Shown piece after piece: positions 25,248 through 33,592 of a stretch of DNA of 34,484 nucleotides (position 1 is its first letter; the number at the start of each line of letters is the position of its first letter). The stretch is from contig CAJWBY010000025.1 of the NCBI GenBank assembly GCA_913020705.1, positions 1 to 34,484 on the forward strand, given 5' to 3'. A model generated the notes under the pieces. It searched no databases. It saw nothing but the letters and a program-made list of their open reading frames with translations, and had not been told where the DNA came from. The position numbers and the translations under genes were made by a program. This DNA is from an uncultured Colwellia sp. Its GTDB lineage: Bacteria > Pseudomonadota > Gammaproteobacteria > Enterobacterales > Alteromonadaceae.

Positions 25248-25853
25248 TTAGGACTTAACAGTATTGTGAGGGCCTAATATTCGCCATGCACTAATACAAA
25301 GTACGCTGTACAAAACCCCTTCACCAATACGTTGTATTAATCCACGAAATTCAACCATGGAGTCATCCAACATATAAACAAACAATACTTGCCACAAAAA
25401 TGACAGGATTACCCAGAATACTCGCTGAATAAAAGTAATTTTTGGAGTGACTGAAAGGAATAGTAACCCAAGTGATGTTGATAAAAAAGTTAACACCGCA
25501 ATGCCATTATGTATCAATTGACTCAAACTTCCATCTGCTGGACACCCTACGTCACATGGAGCAAGAGCTGAACCAATGTAAGCAATGGGTTCAGCCATAA
25601 GCAACCAATATCCTATAAGGCTTAAACCGCGAACAGGCGCTTTCTGAGCAGTAACAATCAGTAATACACTTGCTAAAGCACCAAATAAGAAGAACCCTAA
25701 CCAACTTATTATTCCCGAATAAGGAGTGCCAGTTTCATTTAATTCGCTGATGTATTGAGCGATGTGGGAGTATTCAGGTTTCAGTGCACCACCACCAATT
25801 AACATGAATAAATAGCTGACGATAACGGCGATGACAAGCCAACGTTTGTTGAT
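25248..25853 (-). CDS. DUF998 family membrane protein, probable ATC start
   Basis: The first ATG (25805) gives 185 residues but has no ribosome site and cuts into the first helix. The frame is open to 25859, and an ATC at 25853 lies 7 bases after GGAG (25864-25861). From there the protein is 201 residues and begins (M/I)NKRWLVIAVIVSYLFMLI, matching the start MNKKDLLLTLPILSFLWF of its paralogue at 25957-26595. About six helices follow. Shared family features are YISELNETGTPYS near the N-terminus and the Cys pair in APCDVGCPADGS. DUF998 proteins are membrane proteins of unknown function, some linked to hydrolase-like activity only by prediction. Alternatively the start was lost by mutation and the gene is truncated. 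Confidence 0.7.
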   Translation of the reverse strand: MNKRWLVIAVIVSYLFMLIGGGALKPEYSHIAQYISELNETGTPYSGIISWLGFFLFGALASVLLIVTAQKAPVRGLSLIGYWLLMAEPIAYIGSALAPCDVGCPADGSLSQLIHNGIAVLTFLSTSLGLLFLSVTPKITFIQRVFWVILSFLWQVLFVYMLDDSMVEFRGLIQRIGEGVLYSVLCISAWRILGPHNTVKS

Positions 25854-25956
25854 AGTTTATCTCCAAATAAGCATATAATAAATATTCAAAACTACTGCCT
25901 CGAATATGAAAACTGAACGTTTACTTACTATAGGCAGTAACCGCTATTCCGCAGAT

Positions 25957-26595
25957 TTATGTTTCAGAATAGAACCGTCTCAAATGGTAAGCGAAATATA
26001 AAAACCATAAATATATCATTAAATCTAAACTACGTTGAATAATACCAACAAACTCTGACTTAGGATCCAAATTCAAAAATGCGTATATACATAAAATACC
26101 GAGAATATAACTAAAGACTGTAAACATTTGAGATCTAGCCCAACCGGATGAAGCTGATGAAATAACGATTATCGATATTATTCCAGATAAATAACCGGGA
26201 AACGCAGATATCATATGAATATTATGGGAGATTGAAGGTTCAATAGGACGGCACTCATAATCGCATGGAAAAAAAGCGGCTACAATGAGGGTAACGCCAT
26301 ACAGCCCAATAAAGAATAATCCGATAAAGTTAGCCTTGGTTCTAGGAATGACAGAAGAACAAATCAATACGAAAGCAAGAATGAACAACTCAGTTGGCAA
26401 GAAACCTAAGTAATTGACATAATTTCCATATGGCGAACCTGTTGCGCCTAATTCGCTGATAAATTGCGAGAAATGATTATAATCAGGATAAAATAGGCCG
26501 CCGATAACAATCGTTGCAGTAAACCATAAAAAGCTCAATATCGGCAAAGTTAGGAGCAAATCTTTCTTATTCATTCTATACATACTTAATAACAT
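25957..26595 (-). CDS. DUF998 family membrane protein
   Basis: A 212-residue protein with about six helices, paralogous to the gene downstream. Family features are QFISELGATGSPYGNYVNYLGF (about 38-59) and FFPCDYECRPIEPS (about 108-121), with the conserved Cys pair that may form a periplasmic disulfide. Three in-frame ATG codons (26595, 26583 and 26574) lie close together. The first has its AAGG directly abutting the start, and homology with the paralogue favours MNKK at 26574, giving 205 residues. The two genes are about 100 bp apart in tandem, suggesting duplication. Function is unknown. Confidence 0.75.
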   Translation of the reverse strand: MLLSMYRMNKKDLLLTLPILSFLWFTATIVIGGLFYPDYNHFSQFISELGATGSPYGNYVNYLGFLPTELFILAFVLICSSVIPRTKANFIGLFFIGLYGVTLIVAAFFPCDYECRPIEPSISHNIHMISAFPGYLSGIISIIVISSASSGWARSQMFTVFSYILGILCIYAFLNLDPKSEFVGIIQRSLDLMIYLWFLYFAYHLRRFYSET

Positions 26596-26681
26596 CCTTA
26601 TTTATTAATATATTATGCACTATTACATTCGTAAATCATTGTATTCTTTAAGTCCTCTAGGTTAACAACATTTATACAATT

Positions 26682-26727
26682 AATTTATCAAAAATTTTAA
26701 TTTATCAAAAATTTTAATTTATCAAAA
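26682..26727. repeat. 17-bp tandem repeat, 2.7 copies
   Basis: The unit AATTTATCAAAAATTTT occurs twice exactly (26682-26698 and 26699-26715), followed by its first 12 bases (26716-26727). It lies in the 444-bp gene-free stretch 26596-27039, which otherwise shows only AT-rich sequence, a weak 5-bp hairpin near 26876-26895 and the terminator at its end. It is probably replication slippage; upstream spacing of a promoter could vary with copy number. Confidence 0.7.
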
Positions 26728-26981
26728 GACACACTGGTTTCTGTTATTTTATTATTGTCAGATGAAACATAAAATATTAAATGCCTCCCATAACATATTG
26801 CTCTAAATACACTAAATCACCAACATACGTTTTACTATATGCGCGCAAAGGTTTAATAATTTCAACACTGTTTTTAAGTGGCAGTTTTTCCACTGAATTT
26901 GTTTGGCTACATTAAAAAATATAAAAAGGTAAAAGACGTAAAGTGATAATTAAACTTACCTCTGCTTAAATCCTCGAACAA

Positions 26982-27017
26982 AAAAATGGCAATCAAATTA
27001 ATTTGATTGCCATTTTT
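26982..27017 (-). terminator. Long palindromic terminator after the TonB-dependent receptor
   Basis: The 36-bp sequence centred on 26999/27000 is a perfect palindrome (half: AAAAATGGCAATCAAATT). Its arms end in A and T runs, so it can terminate in both directions. It lies 23 bp after the receptor's stop. Confidence 0.88.
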
Positions 27018-27039
27018 ATTTATTAACAACGATTGTTAA

Positions 27040-29748
27040 CTAATCAAAGTCCCATTTGAATGAAACATCAAAAGCAATGCCTTTGGTTTCACTACGAAAT
27101 AGCGTATCTGAAAACTCTATTTCTTTGCTTTCATCAAGCACGTTTTGCACTTTTAATTTCAATGTTGTCGAGTAAGTTGGGTAGTAGGTATAAACCATAT
27201 CTAGAGAATGAAAAGGTTGTTCGTATTTATCATCTTGGCCTTCTATTCCAGGAATGATAATACGGTCACCAAATACATTATATGCAAGTGTTACTGAATG
27301 ATTTCCATTCGGCGCATCGTAACCTAAGTTAAGGTTAACCACATATTCAGAATGACCTGTCATTCTACGTGTTGGGTTGGTAATAGCCGCAGAAACAACT
27401 GTTTGTTCAACAACTCTTTGAGTATCAATATTAATTTCTGAATCACTTAACGTAACATTTCCAGATAAGAAGAAGTCGTTACCGTTCATACCTGAAAAAT
27501 CACCAAGAAAGGCAAAGTCTTTCATGAACTCAAATTCAATACCGAATACCTCACCATCATCAGCATTCGCTATAACGATTAAAGGTGGTCCATCTTGTCC
27601 TGGAGATTGCACTGATTCAATAGGATTAATCATATCTTTATAGAACAAACCTATTGATAAATTTTCTCCTGTTCCTAGATACCATTCCCAACGAGCATCA
27701 TAATTTTTGATGTCTGTTGTCTCAATACCTGCGGTACCTCTTATTGGATAATTAGTCAGTGGGTCAAGGTACGTCGTTGGGGCAACCTCTCTAATATCAG
27801 GGCGTATTGTTGTTTCACCATATGACAAACGAAACTGTACTTCGTCGCTCATAATGTAGGTCAATGCTACTGCCGAATATATATCATCTTCTTGAAACGC
27901 TAATTTTTGTAAATCTGCTTCAGTAGGTTGTGCAGGCAAATCAAACAACCCTGTTGCTGGGTCTAAAGGAGCAACAACTTGACGATAATCTTCCCAACGG
28001 AAGCCACCACTAATACGCCATTTGTTGTTAAAAAACCAGTCAGCTTCTACATAGTAAGCATCAACCATTTGTGCCGAATAATAATCATCTCCCATAACAG
28101 AAGTATCACGAATAATCGTTTCACTGCCCTGCAATGGATGATTAAGGATAACCTCATTGGTTAAAATATCATTCATTGTGTTGCCACTCAGATCAATATT
28201 ATCAAACGCTAAGGTATTAACATCAATACGTCTTGAAAATGCATCACGGGTTTTTTCAATAAAGTCGCCACCAAATTTCAGCTCTAGTTCAGATTGCTTA
28301 AAAGTAAGAGGTAAGGAGAAGTTGAAGCCATAGTTTTCAACCTTATCTTCTAGGTCTTGAAAACTATAACGAGAAGCTGTTGAAGCTTTACGTAAACTAC
28401 TTTCGTTGGCGAGGTCGAAAACGCCATCTTCATTTTCATCACTTAGGATATATCGCGTAGAAACATTACCTGGTGCGTAACGACTAGAACGTGCGTCTGA
28501 GTATTTCCAATCAACGCCGATATTCCACAACCAAGGTAGGTTATGTGTTCCTCGGAATTGGTTGGCAATCATTTCACGCTCTTCATAGCTCACTTCATTG
28601 TCTCGAACTCGTAAACCATCACTAAGCAATACATTGTTAGTATTACCGAGCTTATCTTTAATCTCGTCTGCAGTATCACGAAGTACAATTAAGCTATAAT
28701 CAAGACGGTGATCGCGATCGTACTCTACCCCCAGATTTAACATACCTGACCATTTCACAGAATGTTCGGTTGATTCGACTTTGTCAAAACCTCGCACTAA
28801 GCTCCATGAGCCATCTGTATTGTTACGAAAATCTTGACCTTCATATAATTCACTTACTTGCCATTCATTATCGTATGACAAAGACGTTAAGAAACCAAAA
28901 CGATATTTACCCTGCTCAAACCTATTGCCCAAAGCAACATCAAGTCCAAAATCTGGGGCGATACTTTCTTTGACTGGATCGTAATCTCGGTAAAGTTGCG
29001 ATGCTATTTCTCGATTTTTATCTTGGCTCAGATTTTTTAATGGGCTGTGGCTATTCCATAAATCTTGTAACGCTTGAGGTGCAGCACGTGTGCCATCATC
29101 TTGACCTCGCCAGTCATCACTTCCACCATTGTAACTGTAGCCATCATCAAAATTTTCACTATTACCACCAACATTTCCAGAGATATTAAAAAGAAAGTCT
29201 GAAGGAATACTTTTTAAACGAATATCTACGTTACCGCCACCAAAATGTGCTGGCATTGAAGGTGAATATGATTTTTGTACAGATAACGATTCAATAATTG
29301 ACGCTGGGAATAAATCTAGTGGAATAACGCTTCTTGTTGGATCTGGACTAGGAACAGCCGCACCGTTTAACTGTGTGCTTGAGTAACGTTCACCTAAACC
29401 ACGTACATAAATAAATTTCCCGTCGACTAATGTTACGCCAGTAACACGTCTTAATGCTGCAGCAGCATCACTGTCGCCTGTTCGTGATATTTGCTCTGCT
29501 CCTAAAATGTCAGCAACAAAGGCTTGGTTGCGGCGCTCTTCAATAATAGCGCTAGCGGTTCCTTTTAAACGGCTAACTTTGACAACAACTTCTTCAATAG
29601 CTTCATCTTCTGCTGTTGTTTCTTGTGCTGCTACTTGTGTCGCTGATAGGCTTGTTAATATTGCTAGTGCTAGACCACTTAGACAAAAGCGCTTTTTATG
29701 ATTGTGTACTTTTAGCTTGTTTGCACTATGCATTGATTTTCTGTTCAT
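27040..29748 (-). CDS. TonB-dependent outer-membrane receptor
   Basis: A 902-residue receptor. The signal peptide is unusually long (basic region to about 20, then FCLSGLALAILTSLSATQVAA, cleaved near 41). A TonB-box-like EEVVVKVS (about 52-59) is followed by the plug (about 65-185) with DAAAALRRVTGVTLVDG, YVRGLGERYSSTQLNGAAV, PLDLFPASIIESL and FGGGNVDIRLKS, and then a 22-strand-size barrel ending in an aromatic residue (FKWDFD). This type often sits beside a large beta-helix lipoprotein, as here: the lipoprotein gene is directly upstream, separated by a terminator. GAGG lies 6 bases before the ATG at 29748. The substrate is unknown. PhoB-like boxes before the lipoprotein suggest a link to phosphate starvation. 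Confidence 0.92.
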   Translation of the reverse strand: MNRKSMHSANKLKVHNHKKRFCLSGLALAILTSLSATQVAAQETTAEDEAIEEVVVKVSRLKGTASAIIEERRNQAFVADILGAEQISRTGDSDAAAALRRVTGVTLVDGKFIYVRGLGERYSSTQLNGAAVPSPDPTRSVIPLDLFPASIIESLSVQKSYSPSMPAHFGGGNVDIRLKSIPSDFLFNISGNVGGNSENFDDGYSYNGGSDDWRGQDDGTRAAPQALQDLWNSHSPLKNLSQDKNREIASQLYRDYDPVKESIAPDFGLDVALGNRFEQGKYRFGFLTSLSYDNEWQVSELYEGQDFRNNTDGSWSLVRGFDKVESTEHSVKWSGMLNLGVEYDRDHRLDYSLIVLRDTADEIKDKLGNTNNVLLSDGLRVRDNEVSYEEREMIANQFRGTHNLPWLWNIGVDWKYSDARSSRYAPGNVSTRYILSDENEDGVFDLANESSLRKASTASRYSFQDLEDKVENYGFNFSLPLTFKQSELELKFGGDFIEKTRDAFSRRIDVNTLAFDNIDLSGNTMNDILTNEVILNHPLQGSETIIRDTSVMGDDYYSAQMVDAYYVEADWFFNNKWRISGGFRWEDYRQVVAPLDPATGLFDLPAQPTEADLQKLAFQEDDIYSAVALTYIMSDEVQFRLSYGETTIRPDIREVAPTTYLDPLTNYPIRGTAGIETTDIKNYDARWEWYLGTGENLSIGLFYKDMINPIESVQSPGQDGPPLIVIANADDGEVFGIEFEFMKDFAFLGDFSGMNGNDFFLSGNVTLSDSEINIDTQRVVEQTVVSAAITNPTRRMTGHSEYVVNLNLGYDAPNGNHSVTLAYNVFGDRIIIPGIEGQDDKYEQPFHSLDMVYTYYPTYSTTLKLKVQNVLDESKEIEFSDTLFRSETKGIAFDVSFKWDFD

Positions 29749-29853
29749 CGTTAACCTCGATAGAGTCTTTGTACTTGCTTTTTGATTAGCTTTATTACTT
29801 TGCTAATAGCCTGTACAAGTTAGGTTGGTTGAGTATTTGTTAGTTATGCCGTT

Positions 29854-29892
29854 AAAAAAAGAGTGTTGATTATCAAACGACAACCAACACTC
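29854..29892 (-). terminator. Rho-independent terminator between lipoprotein and receptor genes
   Basis: On the minus strand, GAGTGTTG (29892-29885) and CAACACTC (29868-29861) form a perfect 8-bp stem with a 16-base loop followed by seven T. It lies 18 bp after the lipoprotein stop and about 105 bp before the receptor start, so the receptor either has its own promoter or is read through at lower level. Confidence 0.85.
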
Positions 29893-29909
29893 GTTAAGCA
29901 AGTAACTAA

Positions 29910-32696
29910 CTATTCTTCAAGACCTACTGTCCATCCTGCTGTCCAGTTTTTCGCTTCCGTTACCGCACCTACATGGTCAGCATTTTCAAAAAAGCTGTTT
30001 CCTGTAAAGTCTTTAGGTGTTGTTGTATCGATAGTGAAAATTCCGTCTAATACTGCACTAGTATTTTCAGCTGTACTATTTTCTGTATTGTCGTTTGTGA
30101 ACCAACTCATTAAGTCAAAAGCAGTATCGCTAGAGTCTGCTGTGCCTTTAAACGCTTCATCACAAGCTATAACAGAATTGCTCAATACAGTATCGCCAGA
30201 TTTTGCTTGGTCTACCGTTAAGCCTGCTTCAAGCTCTAAACATTCGCCCATACCTGTTGGACCGGTAATAACAAAGTTATGTAATTGAGCTTTAGAACCT
30301 TCGCGAAGATATACGCCTTCAGAGTCTTTGTCAGCAGTATCAAACGTGTTGCCAATAATGGTCATGTTCGCAATGCTTGGGTTTGATTGTGGTAGCTTGT
30401 TTGGTGTTGAACCGTCGTTGTCACCTTCGATACCACGGTTTGCTTCACCATTTGTTGGATCATGCTTAACTAATACATATTGTAAGTTGCCACGAAAACC
30501 ATTGTCCCAATCAACACTGTCATCTTTGTTTGAGGTTAAAACCACATATTTAGCACTTACTGTTCCACCAAAGAATTCAATACCATCATCAGCGTTTTCA
30601 TGTACTTGAATGTATTCAACTTTCGTACCTGAGCCAACACCACCAAATGTAATACCGTTAAGTTCGTTGTCTGGTGCTATTTCATAACCTGCATGTTTAA
30701 CAACAACATAACGGAGTGTACCTGAGCTGTCAGCGTCGTCTGTTCCACCAAATACGGCGCCGTCTTGAGCACCTTCAATTTGAAGTGCACAGTCACTGCC
30801 ATCAGTAGGACATTTGTTTGAAGTAGCGTTACCAAGGAGAACAATACCACCCCATTGACCCGCACCTGTTTCAGTGCCTTCCATATCTTGGCTAGAAGTA
30901 AAGGTTATTGGTGCTGATGCCGTTCCATTCGCTTGAATTTCAGAGTCACGACTCACGACTAAGTAATCACTACCTGAACGACCATAGATTGTAGTGCCCG
31001 CTTCAATCGTTAGGATTGCAGAATCTGTTTTATCGCCCCCTACAAATACAGCCCCATCTAATGCATAAACGTTATTAGCCGTTAAGGTTAAATCGCTTGA
31101 GATGGTACCGCTAATTTCACAAGTGGTATTAGAACCGTTTACTGAAGATATTGCTGCAGTACCGGTTGGACAACCTTGTGTTTCTGCTTGAGCAGTAACA
31201 ACACCACCGCCATAACCAAATGCCCAGCCCTCACGCCAATCGTTACCCGCATTATCAGCACTGTCAAAAGCGCCAATGTAATCAACTGAATCAAAAAATG
31301 CACCTTGCGTATTAGCAACATCTTGACCAGCATTCTCGGCAACTAATGGAGAAGTAGCATCTGGAATACCATTTTCATTAACTAAAATAGAGCTACTGAT
31401 ACTGTTTGAAGTTTCAGCACTAAACCAAGCAGCAAGATCAAGCAATACTGTGCCATCTTCAGCTTTAGCGTTTTTGAAGTTTTCGCTATTGTTACAGGCC
31501 ATAACGCTGTTCTGCATAACAATTTTTCCGCTGTTAGCATTATCAACGGTAACAGAGCTTGTTGCGCCACCTTCAATTTCTAAACATTCACCCATTTCGC
31601 TCGTACCAGTAACAACAGTATTAAATATTTTTGCTGCTGTTCCTTCACGCAAATAAATACCTTCAGAGTCTTTGTCGGCACTGTCGAAGTTATTACCTAC
31701 AATCGTTAAGTTAGCAATAATAGGTGCTGACTGAGGCTCTTTGTCAGGCGTTGAACCGTCGTTATCACCTTCAATACCACGATTTGCTTCGCCGGCATTT
31801 TTTGCATGCTCTACGTAAATATGTTGCAGCATACCTTTGTAACCATTATCCCAATCAATGCTGTCGTCTTTGTTGGCTGTTAAGACTAAATGCTTAACAT
31901 TAACTGCGCCGCCAAAAAATTCTACGCCATCATCTGCATTTGAGTGCACTTGAATATAGTCAACAGTTGTTCCCGAACCAACACCACCAAAAGTAATACC
32001 GTTGAGTTCATTATCTGGGGCAATTTCATAACCTGCATATTTCACTACAACGTATTTTAAAACACCTGAGTCATCTTCCCAGTCTGTGCCACCAAATACA
32101 GCGCCTTCTTCAGCACCTTCAATTTGCAGTGAACATGCACTGCCATCAGTAGGGCATTTATTTGAAGGTGCATTACCAAGAATGACAACTCCGCCCCATT
32201 GACCTGCTGAAGTAACTTCACCTTTCACATCTTCAAGTGAAGTTAAAATTATTGGGTTCGCTTTTGTACCTTCAGCCATAATTTTTGCATCACGATGGAC
32301 AACAACATAGTCACCACCTGATTGACCAAACAAAACGACACCTGGCTCTACCGTAAGGGTTGCACCTGCCATAACTTCTAACGCACCGCTAATAGCATAA
32401 AATATCGGTTTACTATCTGCACTTGCTACCAAGGTCATATCTGTTGTGATTTGACCATCAAGCACCTGTACAGCAATATCAAAGCCTAAAGCACTAGAAA
32501 CATTTTGCCCTAATACAGAGTTAGATTTACCTGGTAATTCAGTAACGACTGGAACAGTAGCCGCTGGATTAGTAATTGTTGTATCACCCACTGAGTTATT
32601 AACGTTAGATGAAAGATTAATATCGCCACCACCACAACTTGCTAAAGTAATGGCACAAGCTAAAGTACTTATTTTAAAGAGTGAATTGATTTGCAT
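29910..32696 (-). CDS. Large lipoprotein with duplicated beta-helix domain
   Basis: A 928-residue lipoprotein: signal peptide and lipobox LASC (Cys21), then a Gly/Asp/Asn-rich linker. Two homologous halves (about 85-495 and 531-926) are offset by 448 residues. Each contains QWGGVVILGNA/QWGGIVLLGNA, NKCPTDGS, QIEGA, AGYEIAPDNELNGITFGGVG, NADDGVEFFGG, NKDDSIDWDNG, ANRGIEGDNDGSTP, DSEGIYLREG and GECLEIE. The regular short beta patterns and polar turns point to a right-handed parallel beta-helix. The Asp-rich loops (EGDNDGSTP, NADDG, NKDDS) could bind Ca2+. GGAG lies 9 bases before the start. It is probably the surface partner of the receptor encoded downstream. Two PhoB-like boxes precede it. 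The substrate is unknown; single-domain relatives are expected in other genomes. Confidence 0.85.
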   Translation of the reverse strand: MQINSLFKISTLACAITLASCGGGDINLSSNVNNSVGDTTITNPAATVPVVTELPGKSNSVLGQNVSSALGFDIAVQVLDGQITTDMTLVASADSKPIFYAISGALEVMAGATLTVEPGVVLFGQSGGDYVVVHRDAKIMAEGTKANPIILTSLEDVKGEVTSAGQWGGVVILGNAPSNKCPTDGSACSLQIEGAEEGAVFGGTDWEDDSGVLKYVVVKYAGYEIAPDNELNGITFGGVGSGTTVDYIQVHSNADDGVEFFGGAVNVKHLVLTANKDDSIDWDNGYKGMLQHIYVEHAKNAGEANRGIEGDNDGSTPDKEPQSAPIIANLTIVGNNFDSADKDSEGIYLREGTAAKIFNTVVTGTSEMGECLEIEGGATSSVTVDNANSGKIVMQNSVMACNNSENFKNAKAEDGTVLLDLAAWFSAETSNSISSSILVNENGIPDATSPLVAENAGQDVANTQGAFFDSVDYIGAFDSADNAGNDWREGWAFGYGGGVVTAQAETQGCPTGTAAISSVNGSNTTCEISGTISSDLTLTANNVYALDGAVFVGGDKTDSAILTIEAGTTIYGRSGSDYLVVSRDSEIQANGTASAPITFTSSQDMEGTETGAGQWGGIVLLGNATSNKCPTDGSDCALQIEGAQDGAVFGGTDDADSSGTLRYVVVKHAGYEIAPDNELNGITFGGVGSGTKVEYIQVHENADDGIEFFGGTVSAKYVVLTSNKDDSVDWDNGFRGNLQYVLVKHDPTNGEANRGIEGDNDGSTPNKLPQSNPSIANMTIIGNTFDTADKDSEGVYLREGSKAQLHNFVITGPTGMGECLELEAGLTVDQAKSGDTVLSNSVIACDEAFKGTADSSDTAFDLMSWFTNDNTENSTAENTSAVLDGIFTIDTTTPKDFTGNSFFENADHVGAVTEAKNWTAGWTVGLEE

Positions 32697-32738
32697 GTTA
32701 GTCTGCTCCGCAGAAATTATTAGAATAAAGTTGCGGCT

Positions 32739-32772
32739 ATGCTACTGCGGTTAAATGACAGAAATGTGGAAG
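32739..32772 (-). promoter_or_regulatory. PhoB-box-like site and -10 for the lipoprotein gene
   Basis: On the minus strand, CTTCCAC-ATTT-CTGTCAT (32772-32755) matches the pho-box CTGTCAT-N4-CTGTCAT at 5 of 7 and 7 of 7. It is followed after exactly 10 bases by TAGCAT (32744-32739) as -10, the same distance as in E. coli phoA. The leader would be about 36 bases. No -35 hexamer is needed or seen. Confidence 0.6.
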
Positions 32773-32798
32773 TAATATGTATTTTTTATTTAAGGAAA

Positions 32799-32816
32799 GT
32801 TACACAGATATGACAA
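32799..32816 (-). promoter_or_regulatory. Second PhoB-box-like site, 44 bp upstream of the first
   Basis: TTGTCAT-ATCT-GTGTAAC (32816-32799, minus strand) matches the pho-box at 6 of 7 and 5 of 7 with correct 11-bp spacing. Start-to-start distance to the proximal box is 44 bp, four multiples of 11, so both sites face the same side of the DNA. Confidence 0.5.
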
Positions 32817-32877
32817 AGAGAATATTGATTATTAATTTTGATCAAGTTTAGCTATAAGAAGGTATTATAATATTAGT

Positions 32878-32994
32878 AACATTAAATAATCTCAAGTAGG
32901 TTATATCTTCCATGACATTTTTGAGAATGACTTTTCACTAAGATAACTCCCAAATTTTTAACTTAGCAGATTCAATATTGAATCTGCCTTTTTT
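32878..32994 (+). ncRNA. Candidate small RNA ending at an orphan terminator
   Basis: A textbook terminator (32966-32994: the perfect 22-bp palindrome with half GCAGATTCAAT, then C and six T) points along the plus strand, but no plus-strand gene lies upstream within the region. A TATAAT (32866-32871) about 100 bp upstream could start a transcript of about 117 bases, though no good -35 is seen (TTGATC is 22 bp away). The transcript would diverge from the lipoprotein promoter. A 9-codon frame (32913-32942) inside it has no ribosome site. Confidence 0.35.
32966..32994 (+). terminator. Orphan plus-strand Rho-independent terminator
   Basis: GCAGATTCAAT (32966-32976) and ATTGAATCTGC (32977-32987) pair perfectly and are followed by six T on the plus strand. 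On the minus strand no T run follows, so it does not suit the lipoprotein gene ending at 33023. Confidence 0.8.
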
Positions 32995-33022
32995 ACATAT
33001 TTAATTATAATTTATTATAAAC

Positions 33023-33577
33023 TTAACCTTTTAATACAGATATAAACACCTGATCTTCAAATAAATTTTCGATTAGTTTTTGTACTAAACCCACATAACT
33101 CGCTTGAGCATTTGGTATAGCTATTGCGCCTATGAATGAAGATTCAAAAGTATGCTTAGCTGAGATAGTTTTATCAAATATTACCTTATTATCTCGTGTA
33201 ACAACAAACTTGGCCGATGCTTCTCCGGTCCCTTCTGAAAAGCCGGATACATCAATATCATTAGTTAACATCTCTCCAGTAATAACCGTAGAAGAAACAG
33301 GAGACAATAATTTAGCTAATTTCAACTCATCTTCTAAAGCTTTTTGGAGATATGCTCCATAAGACTTATTGACAGGCGATAACATACTAGAACCACGTAA
33401 AGATATACTATCTAGCTGTTTGTTTGATGTAATTGTGCCAACTTTTACTTGTTTAACCTTAGCCTTTTTTATGTTTTGTACATTTTTTATGGATACTTCG
33501 TAAGGTGGAGCTTGCATGGAACAAGCTGTAAGTAACAAACTCAATGCAACTATAGTAATTTTCATTATTTTAATCAT
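33023..33577 (-). CDS. Small lipoprotein, unknown function
   Basis: A 184-residue protein with a lipoprotein signal (lipobox LLTAC, Cys at about 19) and therefore membrane-anchored. The rest is a mixed alpha/beta domain with KVGTITSNKQ, YLQKALEDELKLAKLL (about 76-91), FVVTRDNKVIFDKTISAKHTF and QKLIENLFEDQVFI at the end. The pattern recalls YajG-like or DUF4810/GNA1162-like lipoproteins that bind surface assemblies, but I cannot name it. GGAG lies 10 bases before the ATG at 33577 and overlaps the end of the preceding lipoprotein gene's stop region; the genes are 15 bp apart, so they are one operon. Confidence 0.7.
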   Translation of the reverse strand: MIKIMKITIVALSLLLTACSMQAPPYEVSIKNVQNIKKAKVKQVKVGTITSNKQLDSISLRGSSMLSPVNKSYGAYLQKALEDELKLAKLLSPVSSTVITGEMLTNDIDVSGFSEGTGEASAKFVVTRDNKVIFDKTISAKHTFESSFIGAIAIPNAQASYVGLVQKLIENLFEDQVFISVLKG

Positions 33578-33592
33578 TCTTCAATTACTCCG

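Noticed and set aside
26682..26727. Possible CRISPR repeat
   Set aside because: The copies are adjacent without spacers, the unit is only 17 bp and AT-only apart from one C; it is a simple tandem repeat.
29001..29189. His-rich 62-codon plus-strand frame (and several similar plus-strand frames between 27 and 31.7 kb)
   Set aside because: They are antisense to the receptor and lipoprotein genes, with composition explained by the opposite strand.
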